From NCBI GenBank assembly GCA_000431315.1, contig HF989701.1, positions 1 through 14,670 of the forward strand: a stretch of DNA of 14,670 nucleotides, read 5' to 3'. Position 1 is the stretch's first letter. Each line of letters starts with the position of its first letter. The stretch is from Brachyspira sp. CAG:484 (GTDB taxonomy: Bacteria > Cyanobacteriota > Vampirovibrionia > Gastranaerophilales > Gastranaerophilaceae). Shown piece by piece: positions 7,235-14,203 of the stretch. Made by a program: the position numbers and the translations under genes. The notes below the pieces were generated by a model that was given only the letters and a program-made list of their open reading frames with translations, had not been told where the DNA came from and ran no database searches.

Positions 7235-8299
7235 ATGACATCAAGTGAATTAGATTTTGAAGAATTGCTGAAGAAATATGATTACAATTTTCAAAAAGGC
7301 GATTTAGTAAAAGGTATCGTGTGCGGATACGATGGTCAAGGGGTTATGGTTGATATTGGTGCAAAAACTATTGCAGTAGTCCCAACCAGAGAAGCAGTTG
7401 ACAAAGATGAAAAAGTTGAGGAAAAATTTGAAAAAGGCAAAGAATATGAATTTTTAATCATCAGAGAAGAAGATGAAGACGGAAAATTCCTTCTTTCACG
7501 TAAAAAAGTTGATTTTGCATATGCCTGGAAAGAGCTTGAAAAAGCAAAAGCTGCTGAAGAAACTATTCTTGGCACAATTGCCAGAATTGTTAAAGGCGGT
7601 ATTTTAGTTGAAATTTCCGGTGTAAGAGGTTTTGTTCCTTCTTCACAGCTCCGTACCAAAGAAACTGATTTGGAAGTCGGCTCAAAAATTGAACTTAAAA
7701 TTCTTACTCTTGACAGCCAGCAGAATAACTTTATTCTATCTAATAAAAAAGTATATGAAGATAGCGCTGTAGAAGCAAGAAAAAATGTATTCTCCCAGAT
7801 TGAACCTGGACAGATTGTTAAAGGTGATGTTGTAAGAATTACCGATTTCGGTGCATTCATTGATTTGGGCGGCATTGACGGCTTGCTTCCTTTGTCCCAG
7901 TTGTCCTGGAGATGGATTGATCATCCAACTGATATTCTGAGTGTAGGTGACAAGATTGACGTAGAAGTAATTGCAGTTGATCATGAAAAACAAAGAGTAT
8001 CATTGAGTTTGAAAAATCTTGAACCTGATCCATGGTTAGAAGCTGAAAAACAAATAAAAGAAGGCGATAAAGTTGAAGGTACTATAACAAGAATTAAGCA
8101 TTTTGGCGCGTTTGTCGAAGTATTCCCTGGTGTAGAAGCATTGCTTCCTCACAACGAAGTTGTTGAGCTTCAAAACCAAAATGGCAATATTCTTCAGGTA
8201 GGTGATAAGGTTATGACTTATATCCTTAAGTTTAACCCTACAGATAAGCGTATTGCATTGACTGTTACAGAGCCTAAAGCTGAAAATCAGGCTGAATAA
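7235..8299 (+). CDS. rpsA: 30S ribosomal protein S1 (four S1 domains)
   Basis: S1 helps the 30S subunit bind and unfold mRNA at initiation. The protein has 354 residues with four OB-fold S1 motifs at about 21-91, 108-172, 191-261 and 276-345. Domains 3 and 4 carry the most canonical RNA-binding patterns (TDFGAFIDLGGIDGLLP and KHFGAFVEVFPGVEALLP), as expected for the conserved part of S1. The length suits the short cyanobacterial/plastid lineage rather than the six-domain form of about 550 residues. The ATG has GGAG (7226-7229) 5 bases before it. It has its own promoter and terminator. A general S1-domain RNA-binding protein is the alternative, but the domain count and order favour rpsA. Confidence 0.93.
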   Translation: MTSSELDFEELLKKYDYNFQKGDLVKGIVCGYDGQGVMVDIGAKTIAVVPTREAVDKDEKVEEKFEKGKEYEFLIIREEDEDGKFLLSRKKVDFAYAWKELEKAKAAEETILGTIARIVKGGILVEISGVRGFVPSSQLRTKETDLEVGSKIELKILTLDSQQNNFILSNKKVYEDSAVEARKNVFSQIEPGQIVKGDVVRITDFGAFIDLGGIDGLLPLSQLSWRWIDHPTDILSVGDKIDVEVIAVDHEKQRVSLSLKNLEPDPWLEAEKQIKEGDKVEGTITRIKHFGAFVEVFPGVEALLPHNEVVELQNQNGNILQVGDKVMTYILKFNPTDKRIALTVTEPKAENQAE

Positions 8300-8314
8300 T
8301 CCATAAAGAATATT

Positions 8315-8352
8315 AAAAAAAGAACTGCCTTTAATAAGGCGGTTCTTTTTTT
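8315..8352 (+). terminator. rpsA terminator
   Basis: GAACTGCCTT (8322-8331) pairs with AAGGCGGTTC (8336-8345) with one G-T wobble around TAAT. It is flanked by seven A and more than seven T residues, which extend the stem. Confidence 0.93.
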
Positions 8353-8381
8353 ATTCTGTTACAAAACTTATAAAAAACTCA

Positions 8382-8399
8382 AATGTAACAAAATGTAAA
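8382..8399 (+). promoter_or_regulatory. HLR1-type direct-repeat regulator site, perfect match
   Basis: AATGTAAC and AATGTAAA are separated by two bases, so the repeat unit is 10 bases. The reverse complement is TTTACATT-TT-GTTACATT, which fits the cyanobacterial HLR1 consensus as I recall it (two KTTACAWW units with two bases between). HLR1 is bound by the OmpR-family regulator RpaB. The site would cover about -59 to -42 of the downstream promoter, a position that suits activation. That RpaB acts in this organism is inference. Confidence 0.75.
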
Positions 8400-8405
8400 G
8401 TCAGA

Positions 8406-8447
8406 TTTCAATGTGCCCGAAATTCAATTATACTCTGAGATATGATA
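8406..8447 (+). promoter_or_regulatory. Promoter of the 635-residue gene
   Basis: TATACT (8429-8434) is a good -10 box, but the -35 position (8406-8411, TTTCAA) is poor, consistent with dependence on an activator at the adjacent direct repeat. The block from 8428 to 8447, starting TTATACTCTGA, matches the block at 10579-10598 at 18 of 20 positions. The start would be near 8441. Confidence 0.7.
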
Positions 8448-8473
8448 TGATATGATATGATGGGATGGGGTGA
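8439..8473 (+). repeat. Pentanucleotide tandem repeat (GATAT)n in the leader
   Basis: GATAT occurs four times in a row from 8439, then the five-base period decays through GATGG, GATGG and GGTGA. It lies at the presumed start of the transcript of the 635-residue gene. Confidence 0.9.
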
Positions 8474-8500
8474 AGTGTAGTCAACAATTTCCGCTCCAAT

Positions 8501-8542
8501 AACTTTACTCATTTATAAGAAAAAATAAATACGAGTGAAGTT
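8501..8542 (+). other. Leader hairpin before the 635-residue gene
   Basis: AACTTTACTC (8501-8510) pairs with GAGTGAAGTT (8533-8542), and inside it ATTTAT (8511-8516) pairs with ATAAAT (8525-8530). The hairpin ends 8 bases before the AAGGAG Shine-Dalgarno sequence. GTGAAGT also occurs at 8470-8476, so the left arm has a second possible partner. There is no T tract directly after the stem, so it is not a terminator. Confidence 0.5.
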
Positions 8543-8562
8543 AAAAATTTAAGGAGATTGAA

Positions 8563-10470
8563 ATGACAGTTGACAAATCCCGCGGCATCACCGGTAGTGA
8601 TGGTGTGCAAAATTCTAATGCTTCAAAAAATGTAAAACAGAAGCAGGAAACAAAACCAAGCGTTAATATTGATATGACAAATGGCGCTAAAAATGTTCCG
8701 CAAAACCCTTTGGATTTTATTGAACAGATTACAGGTAAAAAACCTTTTGAGGAGGGTTCTCCTGAACTGCTCCAGTTCCAGAAGATTAACGAAGAATTGA
8801 GTGCAAAATATGACAAAATGTCACCTGAAGAAAAAGCTCAGTTTGACAAAGAAGCTGAAACTGCACTTAAAAACCATTTGAATGAAATTACAAAAGATCC
8901 GACAGCTGTGGATAAATATCTTGAAGGATGGAAAAGAGATTTTAAAGATGTTGACGGTGTCGGCAGCGCAATAGGTGCTGTTGTAAAACGTACACGGGAT
9001 GGCTTTAAATCTCTGGATACAGTTAACCCGTTGACTTATATAAAAGAGCCTATTAAACAAGTTGCGGAAAAAGTTGACGAATTAGTTAGTGATGGTGATC
9101 CTTCAACCATGACAGCAGGCGAAAAAATTTGGAACGCAGCTAAAGGCGCAGGTAATGTCGCTGACTATCTAACCTCTACAGAAGGTTTATGGGTTGCAGG
9201 TGCAACAGTTTTAACCGCAGGAACAGCAATGGACGCAGCTTTAACTGCAGCTCCGAAACTTGCCGCCGCAGCTCCTGCTGCTAATGCCGCTCTTGGTACA
9301 GCAGGTGTTGGTATTACCGGTAAAGGTGTTTATGATGTTGCAACTGCTGAAAATGAAGATGAGGCACAGAAAGGCGGTGCAGAAATTTTGACCGGCGGGC
9401 TTATGGCAGGTGGTGCGGTTGCATCAGCTAAAAGCTCATTATCAGCTGCCAGAAGTGCAGGTGTTGAGACCGCTGATCCAGCAAAATTATCTACAATGGG
9501 TGCTGTAAAAGAAAACTTTAGAGTTGCAGGAGAAGGCTTAAAAGTAGCTACTGGGCTGCAGGCTCCATCAATGTTTACAAAAATCCCTGCTTCAGCTATT
9601 CGTTTTGAAAGTAAACCTAACCAGGTAGAGGCATATCAGACTACAGGTAAACCTGACGGAATTGTTTTTGAAAAAGATGGTAAACTCTATGTTCCTAATA
9701 AATGGAATCCGGAAGCTCCTTATGAAGTGAAAGACGGATCTATAATTATGATTTATGATAAAGCTGGCGGTGACTTTGCTGTTTGCGATCCAAAAGTTTT
9801 CTCAAAAACCTATATAAATTCAAAAGGTAATTATAACGCAATGGATGGAATAAAACCCGGAGAAACAATATCAGCTACTAAAAAAGCTGTCGGCGGGTTT
9901 GAACTTTTACCGGAAGGTACTAAAGTTAAGACGCTTGAAGGCGAAGTCGTTGTAAAACACGGGCAAGCTGTTATGTATGACGTTGATGGAAATCCTTATG
10001 TAGGCGATATTGAAAAATCTCTATTAAAACGTAATGTTCCTGTTGGTGACGAAGCCGTAGAAGCTTTTGAAAAGCTCAAAACCGGTGCATTACAAACTCC
10101 GGCACCTCAAAATCTGGAACAGGCCCGGAATGCAGCTTTAGCCGAAATTCCTGATAAATTAAAGAATGAAGCTCTTGAACTGTTTAATAATAATGCCAGT
10201 ATGAGGCGAGATGGAAAAGAAATTTATGTAAACTATAAGGGCAAGTATGATCATATGGATGACTATCTGTTCTTCGGAAATTCAAGCCGTATGAAGTTTG
10301 ATATTCTGAGTCAGCATGGTATTGATATTAAGATTTCTGATATGGCTTATCAAGGTTCGCGTATACAAAGTGCCTGGTATGTCGAAAATGGACAAACTAC
10401 TATGCTTCCAAAAGAAGAATTCAAAATTATGGAATTTGTTAATTCTAAATTAAAGGAATTAGCTCAATAA
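8563..10470 (+). CDS. 635-residue protein with Ala/Gly-rich hydrophobic middle, unknown function
   Basis: I do not recognise this gene. AAGGAG (8551-8556) precedes the ATG. Residues 1-45 are polar and disordered with no signal peptide. About 45-200 are charged helices. About 202-296 form a long Ala/Gly-rich hydrophobic region, the kind seen in the pre-toxin part of polymorphic toxins and in membrane-inserting effectors. About 342-480 appear to hold two beta-rich modules, each with a glycine turn and a Val/Ile-rich strand pattern (KDGKLYVPNKW; EGEVVVKHGQAV followed by DVDGNPY). The final 100 residues are a mixed alpha/beta domain with several aromatic residues, possibly the working end. A secreted effector or surface protein fits; no catalytic motif is evident. 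It is a single-gene unit with its own activator-type promoter and terminator. Confidence 0.88.
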   Translation: MTVDKSRGITGSDGVQNSNASKNVKQKQETKPSVNIDMTNGAKNVPQNPLDFIEQITGKKPFEEGSPELLQFQKINEELSAKYDKMSPEEKAQFDKEAETALKNHLNEITKDPTAVDKYLEGWKRDFKDVDGVGSAIGAVVKRTRDGFKSLDTVNPLTYIKEPIKQVAEKVDELVSDGDPSTMTAGEKIWNAAKGAGNVADYLTSTEGLWVAGATVLTAGTAMDAALTAAPKLAAAAPAANAALGTAGVGITGKGVYDVATAENEDEAQKGGAEILTGGLMAGGAVASAKSSLSAARSAGVETADPAKLSTMGAVKENFRVAGEGLKVATGLQAPSMFTKIPASAIRFESKPNQVEAYQTTGKPDGIVFEKDGKLYVPNKWNPEAPYEVKDGSIIMIYDKAGGDFAVCDPKVFSKTYINSKGNYNAMDGIKPGETISATKKAVGGFELLPEGTKVKTLEGEVVVKHGQAVMYDVDGNPYVGDIEKSLLKRNVPVGDEAVEAFEKLKTGALQTPAPQNLEQARNAALAEIPDKLKNEALELFNNNASMRRDGKEIYVNYKGKYDHMDDYLFFGNSSRMKFDILSQHGIDIKISDMAYQGSRIQSAWYVENGQTTMLPKEEFKIMEFVNSKLKELAQ

Positions 10471-10478
10471 TAAAATTT

Positions 10479-10506
10479 AAGGCGCGGTAAATCTACCGCG
10501 CCTTTT
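10479..10506 (+). terminator. Terminator of the 635-residue gene
   Basis: GGCGCGGTA (10481-10489) pairs perfectly with TACCGCGCC (10494-10502) around AATC, followed by TTTT. Confidence 0.93.
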
Positions 10507-10532
10507 CATATAAAACAGCTGTTTTTTGTCAG

Positions 10533-10550
10533 CATGTAAAGTAATGTAAA
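10533..10550 (+). promoter_or_regulatory. HLR1-type direct-repeat regulator site
   Basis: CATGTAAA and AATGTAAA are separated by two bases, one mismatch from the HLR1 pattern read in reverse. Position relative to the -10 box is identical to the site at 8382-8399: the second ATGTAA begins 36 bases before TATACT in both. Confidence 0.72.
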
Positions 10551-10556
10551 TATGAA

Positions 10557-10598
10557 TTTAGGATAGGCTAAAATACACTTATACTCTGAAATAGGATA
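10557..10598 (+). promoter_or_regulatory. Promoter of the 126-residue gene
   Basis: TATACT (10580-10585) is the -10 box, with a poor -35 (10557-10562, TTTAGG). The downstream block is nearly the same as that of the 635-residue gene. The start would be near 10592, giving a leader of about 88 bases. Confidence 0.68.
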
Positions 10599-10620
10599 GA
10601 ATAGGACGGGGTGGGTCGGT
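10588..10620 (+). repeat. Pentanucleotide tandem repeat in the leader
   Basis: A five-base period (GAAAT, AGGAT, AGAAT, AGGAC) is followed by a G-rich stretch. It sits at the same place relative to the promoter as the GATAT repeat before the 635-residue gene, though the unit sequence differs. Confidence 0.75.
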
Positions 10621-10679
10621 ATGCAAAAAAAATTTTTCTTCATTTTATAATTATCATAACAGAAAATGGAGGTAATTTA

Positions 10680-11060
10680 ATGGAACTTGAATGCAGAGTA
10701 GTAAAGCGTAATGGTGAAAGTTTTTTATATCGAAAATATAATGATACAGCTTATTTGAGCAAAGCTGCAAATCCTGGTATAATTTTACAGAAAAAACGAT
10801 ATGAATGCGGACTTATAGAGCGGGAAGATTTTGTTAATAACAGATTTTCATCAATCCCTTCTCATATGAGGAAGGATGCTGTTGATTTTACAATAAAAGA
10901 CAATAATCTTTTAATTACAGGCAAACTTAAAAAAGGAAAAATGGCATCTCTTGGAGATTTTATTTTGCCGGAGAAAAACCAACTGACAGAATTGAATTTT
11001 GGACCTATGGCAAAACGTTTTATGAAAAAGACTATCAAATATATTCAAGATATGATCTAA
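10680..11060 (+). CDS. 126-residue protein, unknown function
   Basis: I do not recognise this gene. The ATG at 10680 is chosen because TGGAGG (10667-10672) lies 7 bases upstream; an in-frame GTG at 10611 lies in the leader repeat without a ribosome site and would add 23 unlikely residues. The protein is basic, with alternating beta-like segments in the first two thirds (about residues 3-90) and a basic amphipathic C-terminal helix (about 105-126). It has no signal peptide and no membrane segment. Its promoter is a near copy of that of the upstream 635-residue gene, so the two are probably switched on together although a terminator separates them. A role as partner, chaperone or regulator of that protein is possible but not shown. 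Confidence 0.8.
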   Translation: MELECRVVKRNGESFLYRKYNDTAYLSKAANPGIILQKKRYECGLIEREDFVNNRFSSIPSHMRKDAVDFTIKDNNLLITGKLKKGKMASLGDFILPEKNQLTELNFGPMAKRFMKKTIKYIQDMI

Positions 11061-11104
11061 CTCTCTTTTTATAAAATAGAATAAATATATGAAATTTGTA
11101 TATC

Positions 11105-11129
11105 ATCCTCCGTTAAACGGAGGATTTTT
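11105..11129 (+). terminator. Terminator of the 126-residue gene
   Basis: ATCCTCCGT (11105-11113) pairs perfectly with ACGGAGGAT (11117-11125) around TAA, and a T run follows. Confidence 0.9.
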
Positions 11130-11184
11130 ATTGTAGGTACTGTATAAATTTTTTAATATTACCGTATAATTTATTATAGTTATG

Positions 11185-11212
11185 TTGACTTTTTTAAAAA
11201 CATAATTATAAA
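11185..11212 (+). promoter_or_regulatory. Promoter of the 506-residue gene
   Basis: TTGACT (11185-11190) and TATAAA (11207-11212) are 16 bases apart, a good constitutive-type sigma-70 promoter. No ATGTAA repeats precede it, in contrast with its neighbours upstream. A further TATAAT occurs at 11165-11170 without a good -35. Confidence 0.6.
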
Positions 11213-11260
11213 CAAAAGTGTAGTAGATAATTTCAGTTTAAACATGAAGGAGAGTGCCTT

Positions 11261-12781
11261 ATGGGTATGGCAGCGTCACAGGCTAGATATTTAGGTTTAA
11301 CCGCCAGAAAAACAAACGTTGAATATGAAGGACAACAGATTAACCAGGCTCGTACTGCACTGGCAAATCAGAGCGCAAATACTTTTAATGATTTGCTTGC
11401 ATTAGAAGTTCCTACAGCTCCTAGTACTCAGGATTATACAACTATGAAATATACATATACAGATGGAACTTATGATGAAGAAATTTCAAGCATGTCAGAG
11501 CTTCATGATGATCCGGATGGTTATAATTATCTGGTTACACACTTCCATTTTGCGGATGTATTTACCGGAATTCAAAACAGACTTGCAAATCCTCAGGTTG
11601 TAGAAGGTGATGTTTCTACAAAAGGTACAACTTCAAGAGATGATATAGATTACCTTGAACAGCCTACTTATACTGTAAACGGGTTTGAAGCTACTACTTA
11701 TGATCCTGCTAATGCCGCACAGAAAGATATTTTTGACAGATTATCAGCACAATATCCTGATATGAATGCTGATGATATGATGACATATACAGATGCTGAC
11801 GGTACACTTCACTTTGTTTCCCGTACAGAACTTGGCGGAACCGGTGATATTAAGGATAGATATATTGATCCTTTGACTGACACTGAATCTGAACAAACAA
11901 CAAGCAGAACTAATATTACTGCAACAGAGCCTATTAACAAGACATATACAGTTAATGGTCATCCTGTCACAGCATATGACCCGACAAATCTTGAACAGAA
12001 AAAGGTGTATGATAAATTAGCTTCAGATTACCCTTCAATTGGTAATGATGCGTCAGATTTGCGCTGCTACACAGATGATGATGGTAATTTACACTTTGTT
12101 TCACAGGCAGCTCTGGAAGGTACAGAGGATATTACAGACTACTATGTAGAAGCAGGGGTTCCGACTTATGTAGGCAACTGCGAGCTGAAAAAATATGACT
12201 CTACTGATCCTGATATGAAAGCAGCTTATGAACAAATTCTTAAAGATTGGCCGGATACAGATTTTGCTCTGGCAGATCCTGATGATATTTATGTCTGGGA
12301 ATGGCAGGGTGAAACAAGGTTTGCCTGTGCAAAAGATTTAACAAGTTCTTCTATAAGCGGTCCTGATCAGTCACTTCCTACCGAAAATCAGGATAGGCTT
12401 ACATATTATACAGCACAAAATGTCAAGACAAAAATCGAAGTTACTGAAAAAGCAATGATTGACCTTGATGAGAGCGGTCGCCCGCAGTCAATAAAATATC
12501 AGGATTCTTCAGTTGTTCATTATCTGAATACCGAAACAGAAACAGATGAGGCAGCTTATCAAGATGCAATGAACCAGTACAACTATGATATGCAGGTTTA
12601 TGAAAAGGCTATTCAGGATATTAACGCTAAGACAGAAAAGATTCAGGAACAAGACCGTACACTTGAATTAAGATTACGTCAGCTGGATACAGAGCAGGAA
12701 GCTCTACAGACTGAAATGGAAGCGGTTAAGAAAGTTATTGATAAGAATATCGAATCTACATTCAAAACATTTGATTCATAG
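11261..12781 (+). CDS. 506-residue helix-repeat-helix protein, possible axial or surface component
   Basis: AAGGAG (11247-11252) precedes the ATG. Residues 1-50 form a polar amphipathic helix beginning MGMAASQARYLGLTARK, with no signal peptide. Residues about 136-204, 228-298 and 302-367 are three tandem copies of a module of about 70 residues that starts TYxVNG, has YDP/YDS and an aromatic-Pro-Asp segment, and ends with a beta hairpin (LHFVS). The third copy is the most diverged. About 415-506 is a long coiled coil ending in DKNIESTFKTF. The first and last helices resemble those of the 107-residue protein at the end of the operon region. Terminal helices around a variable middle is the layout of flagellar hook, rod and flagellin proteins, but I see no direct sequence match to them. 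The function is unknown. The 271-residue gene follows after 30 bases, so the two are co-transcribed. Confidence 0.9.
   Translation: MGMAASQARYLGLTARKTNVEYEGQQINQARTALANQSANTFNDLLALEVPTAPSTQDYTTMKYTYTDGTYDEEISSMSELHDDPDGYNYLVTHFHFADVFTGIQNRLANPQVVEGDVSTKGTTSRDDIDYLEQPTYTVNGFEATTYDPANAAQKDIFDRLSAQYPDMNADDMMTYTDADGTLHFVSRTELGGTGDIKDRYIDPLTDTESEQTTSRTNITATEPINKTYTVNGHPVTAYDPTNLEQKKVYDKLASDYPSIGNDASDLRCYTDDDGNLHFVSQAALEGTEDITDYYVEAGVPTYVGNCELKKYDSTDPDMKAAYEQILKDWPDTDFALADPDDIYVWEWQGETRFACAKDLTSSSISGPDQSLPTENQDRLTYYTAQNVKTKIEVTEKAMIDLDESGRPQSIKYQDSSVVHYLNTETETDEAAYQDAMNQYNYDMQVYEKAIQDINAKTEKIQEQDRTLELRLRQLDTEQEALQTEMEAVKKVIDKNIESTFKTFDS
11666..12365 (+). repeat. Three tandem protein repeats within the 506-residue gene
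   Basis: Copy 1 starts at Thr136, copy 2 at Thr228 and copy 3 at Thr302. Copies 1 and 2 share TYTVNG, the YDP motif, a D/NADD turn, YTD-DG-LHFVS and a GTxDI ending. Copy 3 keeps only TYVGN, KYDS, the WPD segment and a trimmed hairpin. DNA identity is low, so the duplication is old. Confidence 0.8.
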
Positions 12782-12811
12782 GTTTGAAAAAAGAGATTAT
12801 AAGAGGTACAA

Positions 12812-13627
12812 ATGGCTTATAAAAATGACAGTTACTTGGTAATAGCAAACAAATTTGGCTCCGCAAGCGGTGATGCAAAGGCAATGCTGTGGGAAACCTA
12901 TGATAAACTTCGAGATCTTACAGTTTCCGGAAGCGGTACAGGTACAGGTTTTGAAATGACCGGAAGCTTCTTATACAGAATGGCAAGCCTGTTTGCTCCG
13001 TCATCTTTCGCAAATGTTTTTGGTTCGTCTGAAACAATGAACATTCCTGGTACTTCTTATTATTCCAACTTTACCGGAGCATCTTCTTACGGGATTAATT
13101 CTTTGTATAATTATTCAGGATTTCCAGGTGGAGCCGCTCCTGTTTCATGGGGGCTTGACGGTTATTCAACAGGCGGGGCAGCCGGTCTTACCGGATGGGG
13201 AACAGATACCGGTGTTGCTACAGGCTATGCGTCAAACCTTGGCGGGCTGGCTGATATTGCAAGCACTGCAGCTTACGGTGTAGGTGCTGCTAACGGATAC
13301 GGCTGGCTAGGTAGAAACATTGTTCTGCCTGTTGCAAGTATGATTTCCGGATGGGGCGGGATTATGCAGGCTGCTGCGCCTTACCTTGGAGAATACGGAC
13401 TTCCTGCTATTGTTATGGGTAACTTAATGCAAGGGACCACTTCTGCTGCATTGGCTGCTTACCAGAATGTAACAGGAAATATTACCGCAAATGCGGATAC
13501 AATTCTTTCTAACAAGGTTAGAAATATTGAAACTGTGTGCAAAATGCTTGATACACAGGGTGATGTAGTTAAGAAAATGCTGAAAGAGTCTATTGACGGT
13601 GACAGCAAAGCTATTCAGAACTTGTAA
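12812..13627 (+). CDS. 271-residue Gly/Ala-rich hydrophobic protein, unknown function
   Basis: I do not recognise this gene. AAGAGG (12801-12806) lies 5 bases before the ATG, and the gap to the 506-residue gene is 30 bases, so they share an operon. Residues 1-45 are a polar helix. About 46-165 are unusually rich in Gly, Ser, Tyr, Phe and Trp, with few charged residues. About 168-220 hold one or two hydrophobic segments (VLPVASMISGWGG and LPAIVMGNLM) that could enter a membrane. The last 50 residues form a charged amphipathic helix. There is no signal peptide. Polar helices around a hydrophobic, Gly-rich core suggest a translocator-like or assembly protein, or an adhesive structural subunit. 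This is inference from composition only. Confidence 0.87.
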   Translation: MAYKNDSYLVIANKFGSASGDAKAMLWETYDKLRDLTVSGSGTGTGFEMTGSFLYRMASLFAPSSFANVFGSSETMNIPGTSYYSNFTGASSYGINSLYNYSGFPGGAAPVSWGLDGYSTGGAAGLTGWGTDTGVATGYASNLGGLADIASTAAYGVGAANGYGWLGRNIVLPVASMISGWGGIMQAAAPYLGEYGLPAIVMGNLMQGTTSAALAAYQNVTGNITANADTILSNKVRNIETVCKMLDTQGDVVKKMLKESIDGDSKAIQNL

Positions 13628-13631
13628 TATT

Positions 13632-13817
13632 ATGAAAAATAAAATGAAAAAGAATGTGTTGCTGAATGTTTTAAATAAAATTGTAAAATTTTATTGCGGT
13701 TTAGGTTCTCATACCCTAAACCAATTAAAGTTTCAGCCGGATGTGCCGATAAATAGTGTGGAAGGCGAGCGAACTTCAATTTCCGAACACGTTGACAGTC
13801 AGGAATTAAACAGTTAA
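13632..13817 (+). CDS. Doubtful small ORF of 61 residues
   Basis: An ATG at 13632, five bases after the stop of the 271-residue gene, opens 61 codons. There is a basic, partly hydrophobic N-terminus and a Ser/Glu-rich C-terminus. I see no Shine-Dalgarno sequence, and the frame runs through two inverted repeats (13674-13695 and 13698-13722) that could form the 3' end of the upstream operon. It may be only an untranslated stretch. Confidence 0.25.
   Translation: MKNKMKKNVLLNVLNKIVKFYCGLGSHTLNQLKFQPDVPINSVEGERTSISEHVDSQELNS
13698..13722. other. Inverted repeat after the 506/271-residue operon
   Basis: GGTTTAGG (13698-13705) pairs with CCTAAACC (13715-13722) around nine bases, preceded by an all-AT inverted repeat (13674-13682 with 13687-13695). 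No T tract follows, so it is at best a weak terminator or an RNA 3' processing barrier. Confidence 0.45.
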
Positions 13818-13833
13818 TCACTTTAGATTAAGA

Positions 13834-13851
13834 CATGTTAAAAAATGTAAC
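13834..13851 (+). promoter_or_regulatory. HLR1-like site before the 90-residue gene
   Basis: CATGTTAA and AATGTAAC are two bases apart, again a 10-base repeat unit, with two mismatches to the HLR1 pattern. The best -10 candidates (TTATAT or TATATA, 13884-13891) are 39-41 bases from the second half-site rather than 36, so the fit is poorer than at the two strong sites. Confidence 0.45.
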
Positions 13852-13918
13852 TCAAAAAAGCAATATTTTTGAAGTAATTGTTTTTATATACATGTAGGTC
13901 TAAAGTGTAAGGAGAAAA

Positions 13919-14191
13919 ATGCTTCGAGATACTTTAGAGATGAATATAAAAAGAATACTAGACTTCTTGATATATTCAAGGAATTTCCTCATCAGGAAAA
14001 ACCCTTTAAAGGCAATGGCAAATTCATTTGTAGATGGTTTAAAAGAATTTCTGACAATGAAAAAGAAGTTAAAAATGGCTCAATACAGATTGAATTACCA
14101 CCAGCATCAGTTCCAGAAAATGGAAAGGTTAATTGCAGAAAATAACCAACATAGCTTCTTAAAGGGGAATAACCTGAACGAAACCAGATAA
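13919..14191 (+). CDS. Small basic helical protein (90 residues), unknown function
   Basis: I do not recognise this gene. AAGGAG (13909-13914) lies 4 bases before the ATG. The protein is strongly basic and predicted almost entirely helical: an amphipathic first helix with several Ile, Leu and Phe residues (about 8-25), then about 30-75 rich in Lys, Met, Gln and His with a coiled-coil look, and a polar tail. There is no signal peptide. The next gene starts 12 bases after its stop, so they form an operon. Small helical proteins placed just before a structural subunit are often its chaperone or a minor subunit, but nothing here decides that. Confidence 0.75.
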   Translation: MLRDTLEMNIKRILDFLIYSRNFLIRKNPLKAMANSFVDGLKEFLTMKKKLKMAQYRLNYHQHQFQKMERLIAENNQHSFLKGNNLNETR

Positions 14192-14203
14192 AGGAAGTAG
14201 AAT

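Noticed and set aside
7336..7875. 179-codon minus-strand ORF
   Set aside because: It is antisense to rpsA, is Ser-rich low-complexity sequence and has no independent signals.
8439..8461. CRISPR-like or transposon repeat
   Set aside because: The units are five bases with no spacers and no terminal inverted repeats; it is a simple tandem repeat.
10611..10679. GTG start giving a 149-residue version of the 126-residue protein
   Set aside because: The GTG lies in the G-rich leader repeat with no ribosome site, whereas TGGAGG precedes the ATG at 10680.
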